Source: Bombilactobacillus thymidiniphilus
GTDB taxonomy: Bacteria > Bacillota > Bacilli > Lactobacillales > Lactobacillaceae
NCBI RefSeq assembly: GCF_023380245.1
Contig: NZ_CP093365.1
Coordinates: 1,240,001 to 1,304,000 of the forward strand
Direction: 5' to 3'
DNA: 64,000 nucleotides
Part shown: positions 42,454 through 52,119 of the stretch, one piece after another
Layout: the number at the start of each line of letters is the position of its first letter
Position numbering within the stretch: the first letter of the stretch is position 1
Notes under the pieces: generated by a model
Told to the model about the DNA's origin: nothing
Seen by the model: the letters and a program-made list of their open reading frames with translations, nothing else
Databases searched by the model: none
Program-made: the position numbers and the translations under genes

Positions 42454-43167
42454 ATGAAATTATTAATGGTGGAAGATAATAAATCTGTTTCTGAAATGAT
42501 GTCAATGTTTTTCCAAAAAGAAGAATGGGATGTATTTTTTGCATATGATGGAGAACAAGCTTTAGAAGTATTTAAAAAACAGCCGACAGATTGGGATATC
42601 ATTACATTAGATCTGAATTTGCCAGCTAAAGATGGAATGGAGGTAGCCAAAGAAATTCGGCAAATTTCTTCAGTACCAATTATTATGTTAACTGCGCGTG
42701 ATTCAGAAAGTGATCAAGTGTTGGGCTTGGAATATGCTGATGAATACGTAACTAAGCCTTTTAGTCCCATTACGTTAATTGCGCGTGTTAAAGCTTTGTA
42801 CCGTCGAAAAAAATTAAATAATGACACAGAGCACCAAGGTGTAGCGGATAATGAATTTGATATCCAAACGGATCATTTTCGCTTAAATAGTCGGACACGC
42901 GAAGCGTATTTAAATAACAAAGAAATTCCTGATTTAACTCCAAAGGAATTTGATTTGTTGAAGAGTTTGGCAAGTAAACCGCGACAAGTCTTTTCAAGAG
43001 AGCAGTTACTTCAACAAGTCTGGGGTTATGATTATTTTGGCGATGAACGAACAGTTGATGCGCACATCAAAAAATTACGTCAAAAAGTTGAGCAAGTGGG
43101 ACCTAAAGTTATTCAAACAGTTTGGGGCGTAGGCTATAAATTTGATGATTCCGGCGTTAAAGACTAA
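42454..43167 (+). CDS. OmpR-family response regulator
   Basis: A 237-aa regulator with receiver domain (phospho-acceptor Asp53 in TLDLNLP, Lys in YVTKPF) and C-terminal winged helix (TPKEFDLLKSLASKPRQVF, DERTVDAHIKKLRQKV, VWGVGYKF). The helix-6 region of the receiver, EYADEYVTKPF, has the small change ADE for ADD. Its stop overlaps the kinase ATG by one base. The signal is unknown; envelope genes next door make a cell-wall stress role possible. Confidence 0.94.
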   Translation: MKLLMVEDNKSVSEMMSMFFQKEEWDVFFAYDGEQALEVFKKQPTDWDIITLDLNLPAKDGMEVAKEIRQISSVPIIMLTARDSESDQVLGLEYADEYVTKPFSPITLIARVKALYRRKKLNNDTEHQGVADNEFDIQTDHFRLNSRTREAYLNNKEIPDLTPKEFDLLKSLASKPRQVFSREQLLQQVWGYDYFGDERTVDAHIKKLRQKVEQVGPKVIQTVWGVGYKFDDSGVKD

Positions 43168-44633
43168 TGAAACTAATTTATCAGTATATGCTAGGCTTTT
43201 TAATTGTTGTGATTACTTGTTTGAGTATTGTGATTTTGACTGTTTTTAATTACAGTGAAAATATGGCATATAAGCAAACTTGGGGTCAATTGGAAGGTTA
43301 TTCAGATAATTTGCAGAAAATGTCGCTTAAATTTGACGCCAACAAGCAAACTATTGAAAATATTACACCGGATACTTTGGACATGTTTCAAGACATTTTA
43401 GCTGATCAAAAAGTTAAATTAGCAATGTTTGATAATAATGGTCGGGAAATTTATCCACAAGCAACCCAAAATTCTGTTTTTAGCGCTAAAACTTGGAAAT
43501 TATTAGAGTCAGGGCATGTTTTACGTGAGCGTAATAGTCACGAAAATCAAAATATGAATGTGCATCGCCGTCGTCCAATGACTTATATTATTAAGCCATG
43601 GTTTGACCAAAATAATAACTTGGTTGCCGTTTTGTGGGTAGGCGCAGAAGTTTCTTCAATTCAAACCAATATTAACGAAATTAAGCAAAATTTGCTCTTG
43701 GCTTTCTTAGGTTCTATTTTGATTGCGATAGTGATGAGTTGGTTTTTGGCTAATTGGCAAGTTAAGCGAATCGATCGCCTGCGTAATGCTACTAAAAGAG
43801 TGGCTGCAGGAAATTTTGAAGTACAAATTAGTGAAGATGGGCAAGATGAAATTGATGATTTAGCTTCTGATTTTAATGAAATGACGCATTCTTTGCGAAA
43901 ATCTAATCAAGAAATTAAGCGTCAAGAAGAGCGACGCAAGGAATTTATGGCAGATGCGGCTCATGAAATGCGCACACCTTTAACTACAATTAATGGACTG
44001 CTTGAAGGAATCGCATATGATGCTATTCCTAAAGAATCACGAAAAAAAAGCCTAGAATTGATGCGCAATGAAACCAAGCGTTTAATACGCTTGGTCAATG
44101 AAAATCTGGATTATGAAAAAATCAGAACTAACCAATTGCCTTTAAAACAGCGTAATTTTGATGTCTCCGATTGCTTGCAAAATATTATTTCACAATTGAC
44201 TAATAAGGCTGAGCAAGCCAATGATCAATTATTATTGGAGGTTTCGCCTGAATTAGTCGTTTATGCCGATTATGATCGCTTTATTCAAATTGTGTTTAAT
44301 ATAACGCAAAATGCGATTCAGTTTACCAATAATGGCTGGATCAAAATTAAAGCACAACATGATGATATTCAAAAGGCAGTAGTAATTAAGATCGCTGATA
44401 ACGGTATGGGGATGAGCGAAGAGCAAGTTAAAAATATTTGGGAACGTTATTATAAAGCAGATCCATCGCGTAAAAGCACCAAATACGGCGAGTCTGGTTT
44501 AGGATTAGCCATTGTGCACCAACTGATGCAGCAACATCAAGGCAAGATCCAAGTTACTAGTCATTTAGATCAAGGTACTGAATTCACGTTAACTTTTTAT
44601 GATGAGCAAGTTATTCAAAAAAAAATAAAATAG
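43167..44633 (+). CDS. Sensor histidine kinase, partner of the OmpR regulator
   Basis: A 488-aa kinase: helix (about 5-27), extracellular sensor (about 28-170), second helix (about 172-192), HAMP, then the H-box ADAAHEMRTPLTTI with the phospho-His near residue 266, N-box NITQNAIQF, and G-boxes DNGMGMS and GESGLGLAIV. It overlaps the regulator gene by one base (TAATG). The extracellular part is mid-sized and contains no recognisable domain. Confidence 0.94.
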   Translation: MKLIYQYMLGFLIVVITCLSIVILTVFNYSENMAYKQTWGQLEGYSDNLQKMSLKFDANKQTIENITPDTLDMFQDILADQKVKLAMFDNNGREIYPQATQNSVFSAKTWKLLESGHVLRERNSHENQNMNVHRRRPMTYIIKPWFDQNNNLVAVLWVGAEVSSIQTNINEIKQNLLLAFLGSILIAIVMSWFLANWQVKRIDRLRNATKRVAAGNFEVQISEDGQDEIDDLASDFNEMTHSLRKSNQEIKRQEERRKEFMADAAHEMRTPLTTINGLLEGIAYDAIPKESRKKSLELMRNETKRLIRLVNENLDYEKIRTNQLPLKQRNFDVSDCLQNIISQLTNKAEQANDQLLLEVSPELVVYADYDRFIQIVFNITQNAIQFTNNGWIKIKAQHDDIQKAVVIKIADNGMGMSEEQVKNIWERYYKADPSRKSTKYGESGLGLAIVHQLMQQHQGKIQVTSHLDQGTEFTLTFYDEQVIQKKIK

Positions 44634-44642
44634 TTGAGCAAT

Positions 44643-44676
44643 AAAAAACCTAATACTTAAATGTATTAGGTTTTTT
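44643..44676. terminator. Bidirectional terminator, kinase / ltaS
   Basis: AAAAAACCTAATAC / GTATTAGGTTTTTT perfect 14-bp stem; serves both convergent genes. Confidence 0.92.
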
Positions 44677-44680
44677 ATTT

Positions 44681-46801
44681 TTACTTAGGAATTTCGTAAA
44701 TCGGAGTAAAGTCATTTTGTAATTCTGGAGCATTAGTTTTATATAAATTAGTAGTGGAACGATTGTTATTACGTGAGTATAAACTAGTTGATTGGCTGCC
44801 TAATTCATCGCGTATCTTGAGAAGTTGTTGAAATTGATTTTGATAATTATAATGCTTGGGATCAACTGGCGTGAAATTAGGTGGGGTATAAAAGCGTAAG
44901 AGATTAGTTTTATTCACCGTATCAGAAATATTCAACTCGTTATTTTTAGTTTTCGCTACTTTTCGCATCTTTTGTTCCAATTTTTTAGAGGGGTGCTCAA
45001 TCAAATGTCCCGTACTATTTTGATAAATAGTAAGACTATTATTATTGTTGTTAGTCATTACGGTATACTGTGGTGTAACAAAATTGTGATTACGGAAAAT
45101 AACATTTTGGTCATGTTGTTTGGATAACAAATCATTTCCCATAAAAATATACGGTTTGGTATTGACGCCTAATAAATGTAAAAGTGTTGGCAATGCGTCA
45201 ATTTCGCCACCATATTGTTTTTGAATGCCACCTTTTAAACCTGGCATATGAATCATAAACGGTACTCGTTGTAATTGCGTGTGGTCAAAATTAGTCCAGT
45301 GATTAGGATCTTTATTCAATAAGGGCGCTAAATCTTTCTCATCGCCAGCATTCAAGCCAAAATGATCACCATATAAAATTACGATAGAATTATCATATAG
45401 ACCGCTAGACTTTAAATAATCAAAGAATTCGCGTACAGAATCGTCTAAATAATGCGCCGTGGCAAAATAATTATTTACCATTGTATTGGGTGTATCTGGC
45501 TTGTCAAAGCCCTCAGTATCATTTTCAGCTAACTCGAAAGGATTGTGATTAGTAACTGTTAAAAATTTAGTATAAAAGGGTTGTTGTAATTGTTCTAAAT
45601 ATTTAGCGCTTTCAGCAAATAATAATTTATCTTTGCTACCCCAGTAAGTGTTGCTATCGGCAGTTTGCTGATAATACTTTTGATCAAAAAAGTAATTGTA
45701 GCCCATGTTTTTATAAACAGTGTCACGACTCCAAAAAGATCCTGTATTGCCATGGAAAGCGGCACTTGTATAACCTTGTTGCTGATTTAAAATCGCCGGT
45801 GCTGCTTGAAAAGTATTATTAGATCCTAAGCTAGTAAAAAACGAACCTTCAGGCAAACCAAATAAACTGGTTTCCATCATTGTTTCTGCGTCACTAGTTT
45901 TACCTTGCCCCACTTCATGGAAAAAGTTAGCAAAAGATAGTGTGTTGTCAGAATGATAAAGACTATTCAAAAATGGTGTTACTTCTTGATCTTTGACCTT
46001 GCTATCAATCAAAAATTGTTGAAAACTTTCTAAATGAATGATAATAACATTTTTTCCTTTAGCCACGCCATAGTAATTGGGATTAGGCTTAGCATAATGT
46101 TGTTGCACATAGTCTAAAACAGGATCCATATTAGTACCTTGAGCACTGGATCGTAAGGTATTGCTTTGAGCTGTCTTAAAGCTATCGTATGCCAAGAAGG
46201 AATTTAGACCTAAATATTTGACTATATAAGTGCGATCGAAAGTTCGCACCAGTAATTGTGGACGATTAGCTTCAGCTAATAAAATATTTAAGGATAGACC
46301 AGTAACCGCTAAACTAGTAACCATGAAAGCCTTAAGGTGGCTATAATAGGTGGTGTCTAATTTAATTGTTTTGGTAAGCCAAAGAATTAATAAAATCAAA
46401 AAATCTAATGCATATAAAAAGTCGTGAGGCTGAGCCATAGCAATTGCACTGCTACCCAGACCTTTGGAAACTTTTCCCACACTTAAAATAGTACTAATAC
46501 TGATAAAATCGCTGAATTCACGATAATAAAGAATATTGCTGTACAGTAAAAGTGTTTCCAAAAGATAAATGACAGTGGCTAGCGAATAGGCTAGTTTAGG
46601 ATTTTTAATGTAGAGTGGTAAACTTAGCAATAACAAGGTTGAAGCTAGAGGATTTAAGATTAATAATAAGTGTTGTAGTGGGTCACTGGCCCCCATGCTA
46701 AAATCTAAATAATAAGCTAGGATTGTTTTGATCCAGATACAAAATACTAATAATAGTGTCCAACCGATACGTTTGGACAGCAGTTGCTTTAATTTTGCCA
46801 T
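44681..46801 (-). CDS. ltaS: Lipoteichoic acid synthase (LtaS-type)
   Basis: Polymerises glycerol phosphate onto the lipid anchor outside the membrane. Five membrane helices fill residues 1-200, then the sulfatase-like extracellular domain: NVIIIHLESFQQFL, nucleophile Thr near 301 in GQGKTSDAE, AAFHGNTGSFWSRD, and the metal ligands in LYGDHFG. The C-terminal 120 residues are Asn/Ser-rich. 706 aa fits LtaS. A neighbouring VanZ-like gene is divergent. Confidence 0.93.
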   Translation of the reverse strand: MAKLKQLLSKRIGWTLLLVFCIWIKTILAYYLDFSMGASDPLQHLLLILNPLASTLLLLSLPLYIKNPKLAYSLATVIYLLETLLLYSNILYYREFSDFISISTILSVGKVSKGLGSSAIAMAQPHDFLYALDFLILLILWLTKTIKLDTTYYSHLKAFMVTSLAVTGLSLNILLAEANRPQLLVRTFDRTYIVKYLGLNSFLAYDSFKTAQSNTLRSSAQGTNMDPVLDYVQQHYAKPNPNYYGVAKGKNVIIIHLESFQQFLIDSKVKDQEVTPFLNSLYHSDNTLSFANFFHEVGQGKTSDAETMMETSLFGLPEGSFFTSLGSNNTFQAAPAILNQQQGYTSAAFHGNTGSFWSRDTVYKNMGYNYFFDQKYYQQTADSNTYWGSKDKLLFAESAKYLEQLQQPFYTKFLTVTNHNPFELAENDTEGFDKPDTPNTMVNNYFATAHYLDDSVREFFDYLKSSGLYDNSIVILYGDHFGLNAGDEKDLAPLLNKDPNHWTNFDHTQLQRVPFMIHMPGLKGGIQKQYGGEIDALPTLLHLLGVNTKPYIFMGNDLLSKQHDQNVIFRNHNFVTPQYTVMTNNNNNSLTIYQNSTGHLIEHPSKKLEQKMRKVAKTKNNELNISDTVNKTNLLRFYTPPNFTPVDPKHYNYQNQFQQLLKIRDELGSQSTSLYSRNNNRSTTNLYKTNAPELQNDFTPIYEIPK

Positions 46802-46881
46802 ATTTTGGGGTCACTCCAAAGTTAATTGTCACGTTTAATTTTACCATTGTATCACTATCGTTAGCTAGGGAGGTTTTGTTA

Positions 46882-47496
46882 ATGTTCTTTTTAAATCCAA
46901 TTTATCAACTAATTTATACATATTATGCTGGTCGACTCAACCATTTTCCTTTGATTCACTTAGTTTTTATCAGTTTGGATAAAACTATTTTTTATTTTTT
47001 GATATTTGTTATTTTACGGATTGCTTTTTTAGTGTGGCGCTCGCAAAAAATTGTTTGGTGGCATGAATTTTATTTGGTATTGTTAGTAATTTATCTTTTA
47101 TTGTTGCTATGTCTGACTGTATTTAGACAACATTATTTTCCTTGGGAATTTCACCCGTTATGGCATCGATCTTTCAAAGAAATTAATTGGTTGCCTCTAG
47201 TCGAAACTTGGAAATTGACTAATGGAAAATCATTAATTGATTTTTTTTATAATTCTTGTGGCAATGTCGTCTGGTTTTTGCCATTGGGATTGCTATTACC
47301 AGTATTAAGTTCTCGGCTGCATTCTTTTGTTAGGGTAGTAGGGATTGGTCTATGTTTATCAGTATTGATTGAAAGTTTGCAATTTATTTTGAATACTGGC
47401 GTTAGTGATATTGATGATGTGATTTTTAATACTTTGGGAACGATCTTAGGTTATGCAATTTGGTCGATAGTGCAACGAATTAGTCGGAAGGTTTAA
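46882..47496 (+). CDS. VanZ-family membrane protein
   Basis: A 204-aa protein with about five to six helices and the VanZ features: LTVFRQ in an early helix, INWLPL, NVVWFLPLGLLLP and the acidic loop GVSDIDDVIFNTLG. Members can raise teicoplanin tolerance, but chromosomal copies have no proven role. ATG at 46882 follows GGGAGG; an upstream extension to 46756 would overlap ltaS on the other strand and includes no membrane start. Confidence 0.85.
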   Translation: MFFLNPIYQLIYTYYAGRLNHFPLIHLVFISLDKTIFYFLIFVILRIAFLVWRSQKIVWWHEFYLVLLVIYLLLLLCLTVFRQHYFPWEFHPLWHRSFKEINWLPLVETWKLTNGKSLIDFFYNSCGNVVWFLPLGLLLPVLSSRLHSFVRVVGIGLCLSVLIESLQFILNTGVSDIDDVIFNTLGTILGYAIWSIVQRISRKV

Positions 47497-47552
47497 CTGC
47501 GGCTATGCTATAATCTAAGTGAGATAAGTAATTAAATTTTCAGGGGGTAACT

Positions 47553-48893
47553 ATGGCACATATTACATTTGATTCTTCTAAATTGGGTAAATTCGTTCAT
47601 GATAATGAATTGTCCGAAATGCAGGCATTAGTTGATGCTGCTAGTCAAGAACTATTTAAAGGCACTGGTGCAGGAAATGATTTCCGCGGTTTTTTAGATT
47701 TACCAGTTGATTATGATAAGGCTGAATTTGCGCGTATTAAAACAGCTGCTAAGCAAATTCAAAGTGATTCAGAAATTTTCATTGGTATCGGAATTGGTGG
47801 TTCCTACTTAGGTGCCAGAGCAGCAATTGATTTTTTGAGCAGTAGTTTTTACAATATCAACAATGAACGTTCAGTGCCGGAAGTTTATTTCTGCGGTAAT
47901 TCGATTAGTCCTAATTATTTAGCTGATTTGTTAGCAGTGATTGGCGATCGTGATTTCAGTATTAATGTGATTTCTAAATCTGGAACAACAACTGAGCCAT
48001 CAATTGCCTTTCGAGTTTTAAAAGCTAAGTTAGTTGAAAAATATGGTGAGGATGAAGCTAAAAAACGCATTTATGCCACGACAGATCGGGCCAAGGGTGC
48101 TTTAAAACAGGAAGCAGATGCACAAGGATATGCCGAATTTGTAGTACCTGATGATATTGGTGGTCGTTTTTCTGTTTTGTCAGCTGTGGGATTATTGCCA
48201 ATTGCAGTAGCGGGTATTGATATTGATCAGTTAATGGCGGGGGCAAGAGCCGCTCGTAGTGAGTATCAATCCAGTGATCTAGAACATAATGATGCTTACA
48301 AATACGCTGTTTTGCGGAATATTTTATATCGTAAGGGCTACACGACAGAGTTATTGGAGAATTATGAACCAAACTTGCAATATTTTGGTGAGTGGTGGAA
48401 ACAATTGATGGGAGAATCGGAAGGCAAAGACCAAAAAGGTATTTTTCCAGCTTCCGCCAATTTTTCAACAGATTTGCATTCCTTAGGACAATATATTCAA
48501 GAAGGTCGGCGCAATCTTATGGAAACTGTTATTATGATTGATCAGCCACGTCAGGACATTCAAATTCCTAAAGAAGCTGATAATCTGGATGGCTTGCAGT
48601 ATTTAGAAGGTAAGTCGATGGATTATGTAAATAAAAAAGCTTATGAAGGTGTCGTTTTGGCACATACAGACGGTGGTGTGCCCGTGATGAGTATTACTAT
48701 TCCAAAACAAGATGAATTTACTTTAGGCTATTTGATTTATTTCTTTGAATTAGCGGTCGCTATTTCTGGCTATCTAAATGGTATTAATCCTTTTAATCAA
48801 CCAGGTGTGGAAGCTTATAAAAAGAACATGTTTGCTTTATTAGGACGTCCCGGTTATGAAGAACTCGGTCAAGAGTTAAATGAACGACTTTAA
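47553..48893 (+). CDS. pgi: Glucose-6-phosphate isomerase
   Basis: Interconverts glucose 6-phosphate and fructose 6-phosphate. [12 protein letters not shown] and SKSGTTTEP are the phosphate-binding SIS motifs; [18 protein letters not shown] and the QGVEAYK-type C-terminal segment ([12 protein letters not shown]) carry active-site residues. 446 aa is the short Gram-positive form. GGGGG precedes ATG 47553. It stands alone and outside the cggR operon. Confidence 0.97.
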   Translation: MAHITFDSSKLGKFVHDNELSEMQALVDAASQELFKGTGAGNDFRGFLDLPVDYDKAEFARIKTAAKQIQSDSEIFIGIGIGGSYLGARAAIDFLSSSFYNINNERSVPEVYFCGNSISPNYLADLLAVIGDRDFSINVISKSGTTTEPSIAFRVLKAKLVEKYGEDEAKKRIYATTDRAKGALKQEADAQGYAEFVVPDDIGGRFSVLSAVGLLPIAVAGIDIDQLMAGARAARSEYQSSDLEHNDAYKYAVLRNILYRKGYTTELLENYEPNLQYFGEWWKQLMGESEGKDQKGIFPASANFSTDLHSLGQYIQEGRRNLMETVIMIDQPRQDIQIPKEADNLDGLQYLEGKSMDYVNKKAYEGVVLAHTDGGVPVMSITIPKQDEFTLGYLIYFFELAVAISGYLNGINPFNQPGVEAYKKNMFALLGRPGYEELGQELNERL

Positions 48894-48911
48894 ATAAAGC
48901 TTATGTAAAAT

Positions 48912-48940
48912 AAAAATGCCTTCGAGGCATTTTTATTTTT
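48912..48940. terminator. Bidirectional terminator, pgi / glycosyltransferase
   Basis: AAAAATGCCT / AGGCATTTTT perfect stem with loop TCG and T-runs on both strands. Confidence 0.9.
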
Positions 48941-49865
48941 TTTCTTTAATAATATAAAGTGGACGCTGTTTAACTTCTAAAAATATTTTACCAATATAAT
49001 TACCGATAATTCCAAGGAAAAATAGTTGCATGCCGCCTAAAAATAAAATAATGGAGATTGTTGATGACCATCCGCGAGTTGGATTGCCAGAAATTAAAGC
49101 ACTAAGTACGATGTACATCAAAGCTAAAAAGGCGATAACCATCACTAATAATCCGAGCCACACTGCTACAATTAGGGGTACCGTCGAAAAGTCAGTGATT
49201 CCTTCAATTGAATATTTGAATAATCCCCAAAAATTCCAACTACTAGTGCCGGCCACACGTTCCACATTTTTGTAAGGTAAATATTTCGTTTTGAAACCTA
49301 CCCAAGAAAAAATCCCTTTAGAGAAACGATTATATTCGGTCAATTCTAAAATTGCATCTACCATATTGCGGCGCATTAAACGAAAATCTCGTGCTCCTGG
49401 AACAATTTGGGTATCCGAAATTTTGTTGATTAATTTGTAAAACATGTTCGAAAAAAAAGAACGTATTGGTGGTTCACCCTTTCGATTTTCCCTTGCCGTA
49501 CCGATGCAATCATAATCAGTAGTTTCCAATAAGTGGACCATTTCAATAAGCATTTCTGGTGGATCCTGCAAGTCGGCATCCATAATCGTTACGAGCTCAC
49601 CAGTGGCATTTTTCAGTCCTGCATAGATTCCTGCCTCTTTTCCAAATTGGCGCGAAAAAGATAAGTAATGACTTTCAATTTCTGGTTGTTGAACTAATTT
49701 ACGCAACTTAGGTAAAGTTTGATCAATTGAACCATCATTCACAAAAATAATTGTGGGTTGGTAATTAGGTATTTTTTTAAAAGTTTCGCAAATAGCTTTA
49801 TAAAAAATATCGACAGTTTTTTCCTCGTTGTAGCACGGTACAATAATGCTTATTTTTTTAGTCAT
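48933..49865 (-). CDS. Polyprenyl-phosphate glycosyltransferase (GT2, CsbB/GtrB-type)
   Basis: A 310-aa enzyme predicted to move a sugar to undecaprenyl phosphate at the inner face of the membrane. The GT-A fold starts ISIIVPCYNEEKTV, has the metal-binding DADLQDPPE, and RFSKGIFSWVGFKT; two C-terminal helices (about 230-250 and 265-290) anchor it. ATG at 49865 is chosen because upstream codons are not conserved and GAGGGGG lies 14 nt before it. It may serve glycosylation of wall polymers. Confidence 0.9.
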   Translation of the reverse strand: MTKKISIIVPCYNEEKTVDIFYKAICETFKKIPNYQPTIIFVNDGSIDQTLPKLRKLVQQPEIESHYLSFSRQFGKEAGIYAGLKNATGELVTIMDADLQDPPEMLIEMVHLLETTDYDCIGTARENRKGEPPIRSFFSNMFYKLINKISDTQIVPGARDFRLMRRNMVDAILELTEYNRFSKGIFSWVGFKTKYLPYKNVERVAGTSSWNFWGLFKYSIEGITDFSTVPLIVAVWLGLLVMVIAFLALMYIVLSALISGNPTRGWSSTISIILFLGGMQLFFLGIIGNYIGKIFLEVKQRPLYIIKEKK

Positions 49866-49947
49866 CGAAGCAAAATCCCCCTCATCTTTGATAAAATAAT
49901 CATAACTTGAAATATAATATTTAGCTAGAGTAAAGAGGGAAGAATCA

Positions 49948-50436
49948 TTGAAAGATTCACAACTAAAATTGCTACCAATGACTGAAGTGGAATTTTCAGC
50001 TTTTTGGCAATCACAAATTAAAGAATATGCCAAACAAAAAGTAGCTAATAAGTTATGGTCTGAAAAAGAGTCTTTACAAAGAGCGACAGATGAATTTACA
50101 TTGCTATTGCCACAAGGCTTGGAAACTTATAACAATTTTTTATATACTATTAAATTGGTAGCAGGTAGTTTATGTGGCTATTTGTGGTTGACAGAAGTTG
50201 TTGATGGTGATAATCCTGCACGACCATATTTATTCATCAATGATTTTACTATTTTGCCAGCATATCAAGGACAAGGCTTATCAGAAGTGGCACTAAAATT
50301 AGCAATGATACAAGTTAAAAAGCTTGGATATCAACAAGTTGGCTTACATGTTTTTGGTAAAAATACTCAAGCTATGCATATCTACCAAAAAGCTGGTTTT
50401 AAAATGACAGACATTACGATGATTAGGAGAATTTGA
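49948..50436 (+). CDS. GNAT-family N-acetyltransferase
   Basis: A 162-aa acetyltransferase. Acetyl-CoA motif A is at PAYQGQGLSEVALKLA, and the C-terminal beta strand and helix (GLHVFGKNTQAMHIYQKAGFK) are typical of GNAT. The substrate is unknown. TTG at 49948 follows GAGGGAAG. It is divergent from the glycosyltransferase and is followed by a permease gene. Confidence 0.88.
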   Translation: MKDSQLKLLPMTEVEFSAFWQSQIKEYAKQKVANKLWSEKESLQRATDEFTLLLPQGLETYNNFLYTIKLVAGSLCGYLWLTEVVDGDNPARPYLFINDFTILPAYQGQGLSEVALKLAMIQVKKLGYQQVGLHVFGKNTQAMHIYQKAGFKMTDITMIRRI

Positions 50437-50523
50437 CTTGTAAAAACTATTGACTTTGTGAATTCTATGTTAGAAAATACCAATTAAAATTAAATTGACA
50501 ATAGAAATGAATGTGATGAGACT

Positions 50524-51954
50524 ATGGAAAATATCAAAACAAAAATGTTGCGTAAAGAAGACCCTAGTATTTATGCAACTAAGGACGCTCATTTAAAAAG
50601 AACCTTAACAACTAAAGATTTTTTAGCACTAGGAGTAGGAACAATTGTTTCAGCGACGATTTTTACTTTACCGGGAGATGTGGCGGCTAAACATGCTGGA
50701 CCAGCAGTGATTTTATCTTTTATTGGTGCGGCAATTGTTGCTGGTTTAGTAGCTTTTGCTTATGCAGAAATGGCTTCAGCGATGCCCTTTGCTGGGTCGG
50801 CATATTCATGGATTAATATCATCTTTGGTGAATTTTTTGGTTGGATTGCCGGCTGGGCATTATTAGCTGAGTATTTTATTGCGGTAGCTTTCGTTGGGGC
50901 GGGATTTTCTGCTAATTTCAGAGGGTTGATTTCACCTTTAGGATTGCAACTGCCAAAATCTTTAGCCAACGCTTTTGGTACTGATGGCGGAATTATTGAT
51001 ATTACTGCGGCAGTAGTTATTTTATTAGCAGCTGCGTTATTATCAATGGGTGTTTCCAAAGCCTCACGAGTTGAAAATATTTTGGTAGTTGCCAAAGTTT
51101 TGGCTATTTTAGTATTTATCGCTGTTGGTGCCACAGCTATTCATGTACGGAATTACTTTCCTTTTATTCCCAAGTATCATGCTAATCCCGATGGCAGTGC
51201 CTTTGGCGGTTGGCAAGGTGTTTATACCGGAGTGTCAATGATTTTTCTGTCCTATGTAGGGTTTGACTCGATTGCTGCTAATTCTGCTGAAGCTAAGGAT
51301 CCACAAAAGACGATGCCTCGTGGTATTTTAGGTTCTTTGATTATTGCGGTAACTTTATTTGTGGCTGTGGCGTTAGTTTTGGTGGGTATGTTTAAATATA
51401 CAGCTTATGCCAACAACGCTGAACCAGTAGGCTGGGCTTTGCGACAAAGTAATCATGAAACAGTTGCAGTGGTAGTTCAAGCAGTAGCAGTGTTAGGAAT
51501 GTTTACCGCTTTGATCGGTATGATGCTGGCGGGCTCACGCTTAATTTATTCTTTTGGGCGTGATGGTCTGTTACCACGCTGGCTGGGCAAATTGGATCAT
51601 GCTCAAAGACCAAATCGTGCTTTGCTCATTTTGACATTGGGTGCAGTTGTGATTGGGGCTATTTTTCCATTCGGAACTTTAGCACAATTGATTTCGGCTG
51701 GAACGCTAATCGCTTTTATGTTTGTGACTTTGGGTATTTATGGTTTACGTAAGCGTGAAGGAAAAGATATCGCTGAACCGGGTTTTAAAATGCCATTTTA
51801 TCCTGTGTTACCTTTGCTAGGATTTTTGGGTTCCTTATTGGTATTTTTAGGCTTAAGTCGTAATGCTAAAATTTATTCTTTAGTTTGGTTTGTCATCGGT
51901 TTATTAATTTATTTTGGTTATGGTATCAGCCATTCATTTTTAAATAAAAAATAA
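50524..51954 (+). CDS. APC-family amino-acid permease
   Basis: A 476-aa permease with 12 predicted helices. LTTKDFLALGVGTIVSATIFTLPG in helix 1 is the substrate-binding unwound segment, and AEMASAMPFAGSAYSW in helix 3 and FLSYVGFDSIAANSAEAKDPQKTMPRG are typical of the cationic amino-acid branch. The substrate is probably a basic or branched amino acid but is not provable. ATG at 50524 is 88 nt behind the GNAT gene; it may have its own promoter. A terminator follows. Confidence 0.9.
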   Translation: MENIKTKMLRKEDPSIYATKDAHLKRTLTTKDFLALGVGTIVSATIFTLPGDVAAKHAGPAVILSFIGAAIVAGLVAFAYAEMASAMPFAGSAYSWINIIFGEFFGWIAGWALLAEYFIAVAFVGAGFSANFRGLISPLGLQLPKSLANAFGTDGGIIDITAAVVILLAAALLSMGVSKASRVENILVVAKVLAILVFIAVGATAIHVRNYFPFIPKYHANPDGSAFGGWQGVYTGVSMIFLSYVGFDSIAANSAEAKDPQKTMPRGILGSLIIAVTLFVAVALVLVGMFKYTAYANNAEPVGWALRQSNHETVAVVVQAVAVLGMFTALIGMMLAGSRLIYSFGRDGLLPRWLGKLDHAQRPNRALLILTLGAVVIGAIFPFGTLAQLISAGTLIAFMFVTLGIYGLRKREGKDIAEPGFKMPFYPVLPLLGFLGSLLVFLGLSRNAKIYSLVWFVIGLLIYFGYGISHSFLNKK

Positions 51955-51958
51955 TTAT

Positions 51959-51986
51959 AAAACTCATCATTTCATGATGGGTTTTT
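51959..51986 (+). terminator. Terminator after the permease gene
   Basis: AAACTCATCA / TGATGGGTTT stem (G-T pair), 5-nt loop, T-rich tail. Confidence 0.8.
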
Positions 51987-52062
51987 ATTTTGGATTAGTG
52001 AACATAGATTAAAAAATATCATTAATTTTATCGTGATATTAGTTGCTATATGAGATCTAAAT

Positions 52063-52079
52063 TTGGTATTTTAATTGTA
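52063..52079 (+). promoter_or_regulatory. Possible sigma-54-like element before the PTS operon
   Basis: TTGG-N8-TTGTA has the exact spacing of a -24/-12 promoter (TTGG-CACGNNNN-TTGCW), but the invariant GC of the -12 box is GT. Mannose-family PTS operons are often sigma-54 dependent. An alternative sigma-A pair is TTGCTA at 52043 and TATTTT at 52067. No activator gene is nearby. Confidence 0.25.
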
Positions 52080-52119
52080 GTATATTTTTTTATAAAATTT
52101 AATTTTTGGGGGTTGTATT

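Noticed and set aside
46756-46881. N-terminal extension of the VanZ-like gene
   Set aside because: It overlaps ltaS on the other strand, and GGGAGG before 46882 marks the start.
48058-48468. 136-codon minus-strand frame inside pgi
   Set aside because: No ribosome binding site, Pro/His-rich composition and full overlap with a clear housekeeping gene.
49866-50033. N-terminal extension of the glycosyltransferase
   Set aside because: The extra 56 codons overlap the divergent GNAT gene, are not typical of the family and precede the likely ribosome binding site.
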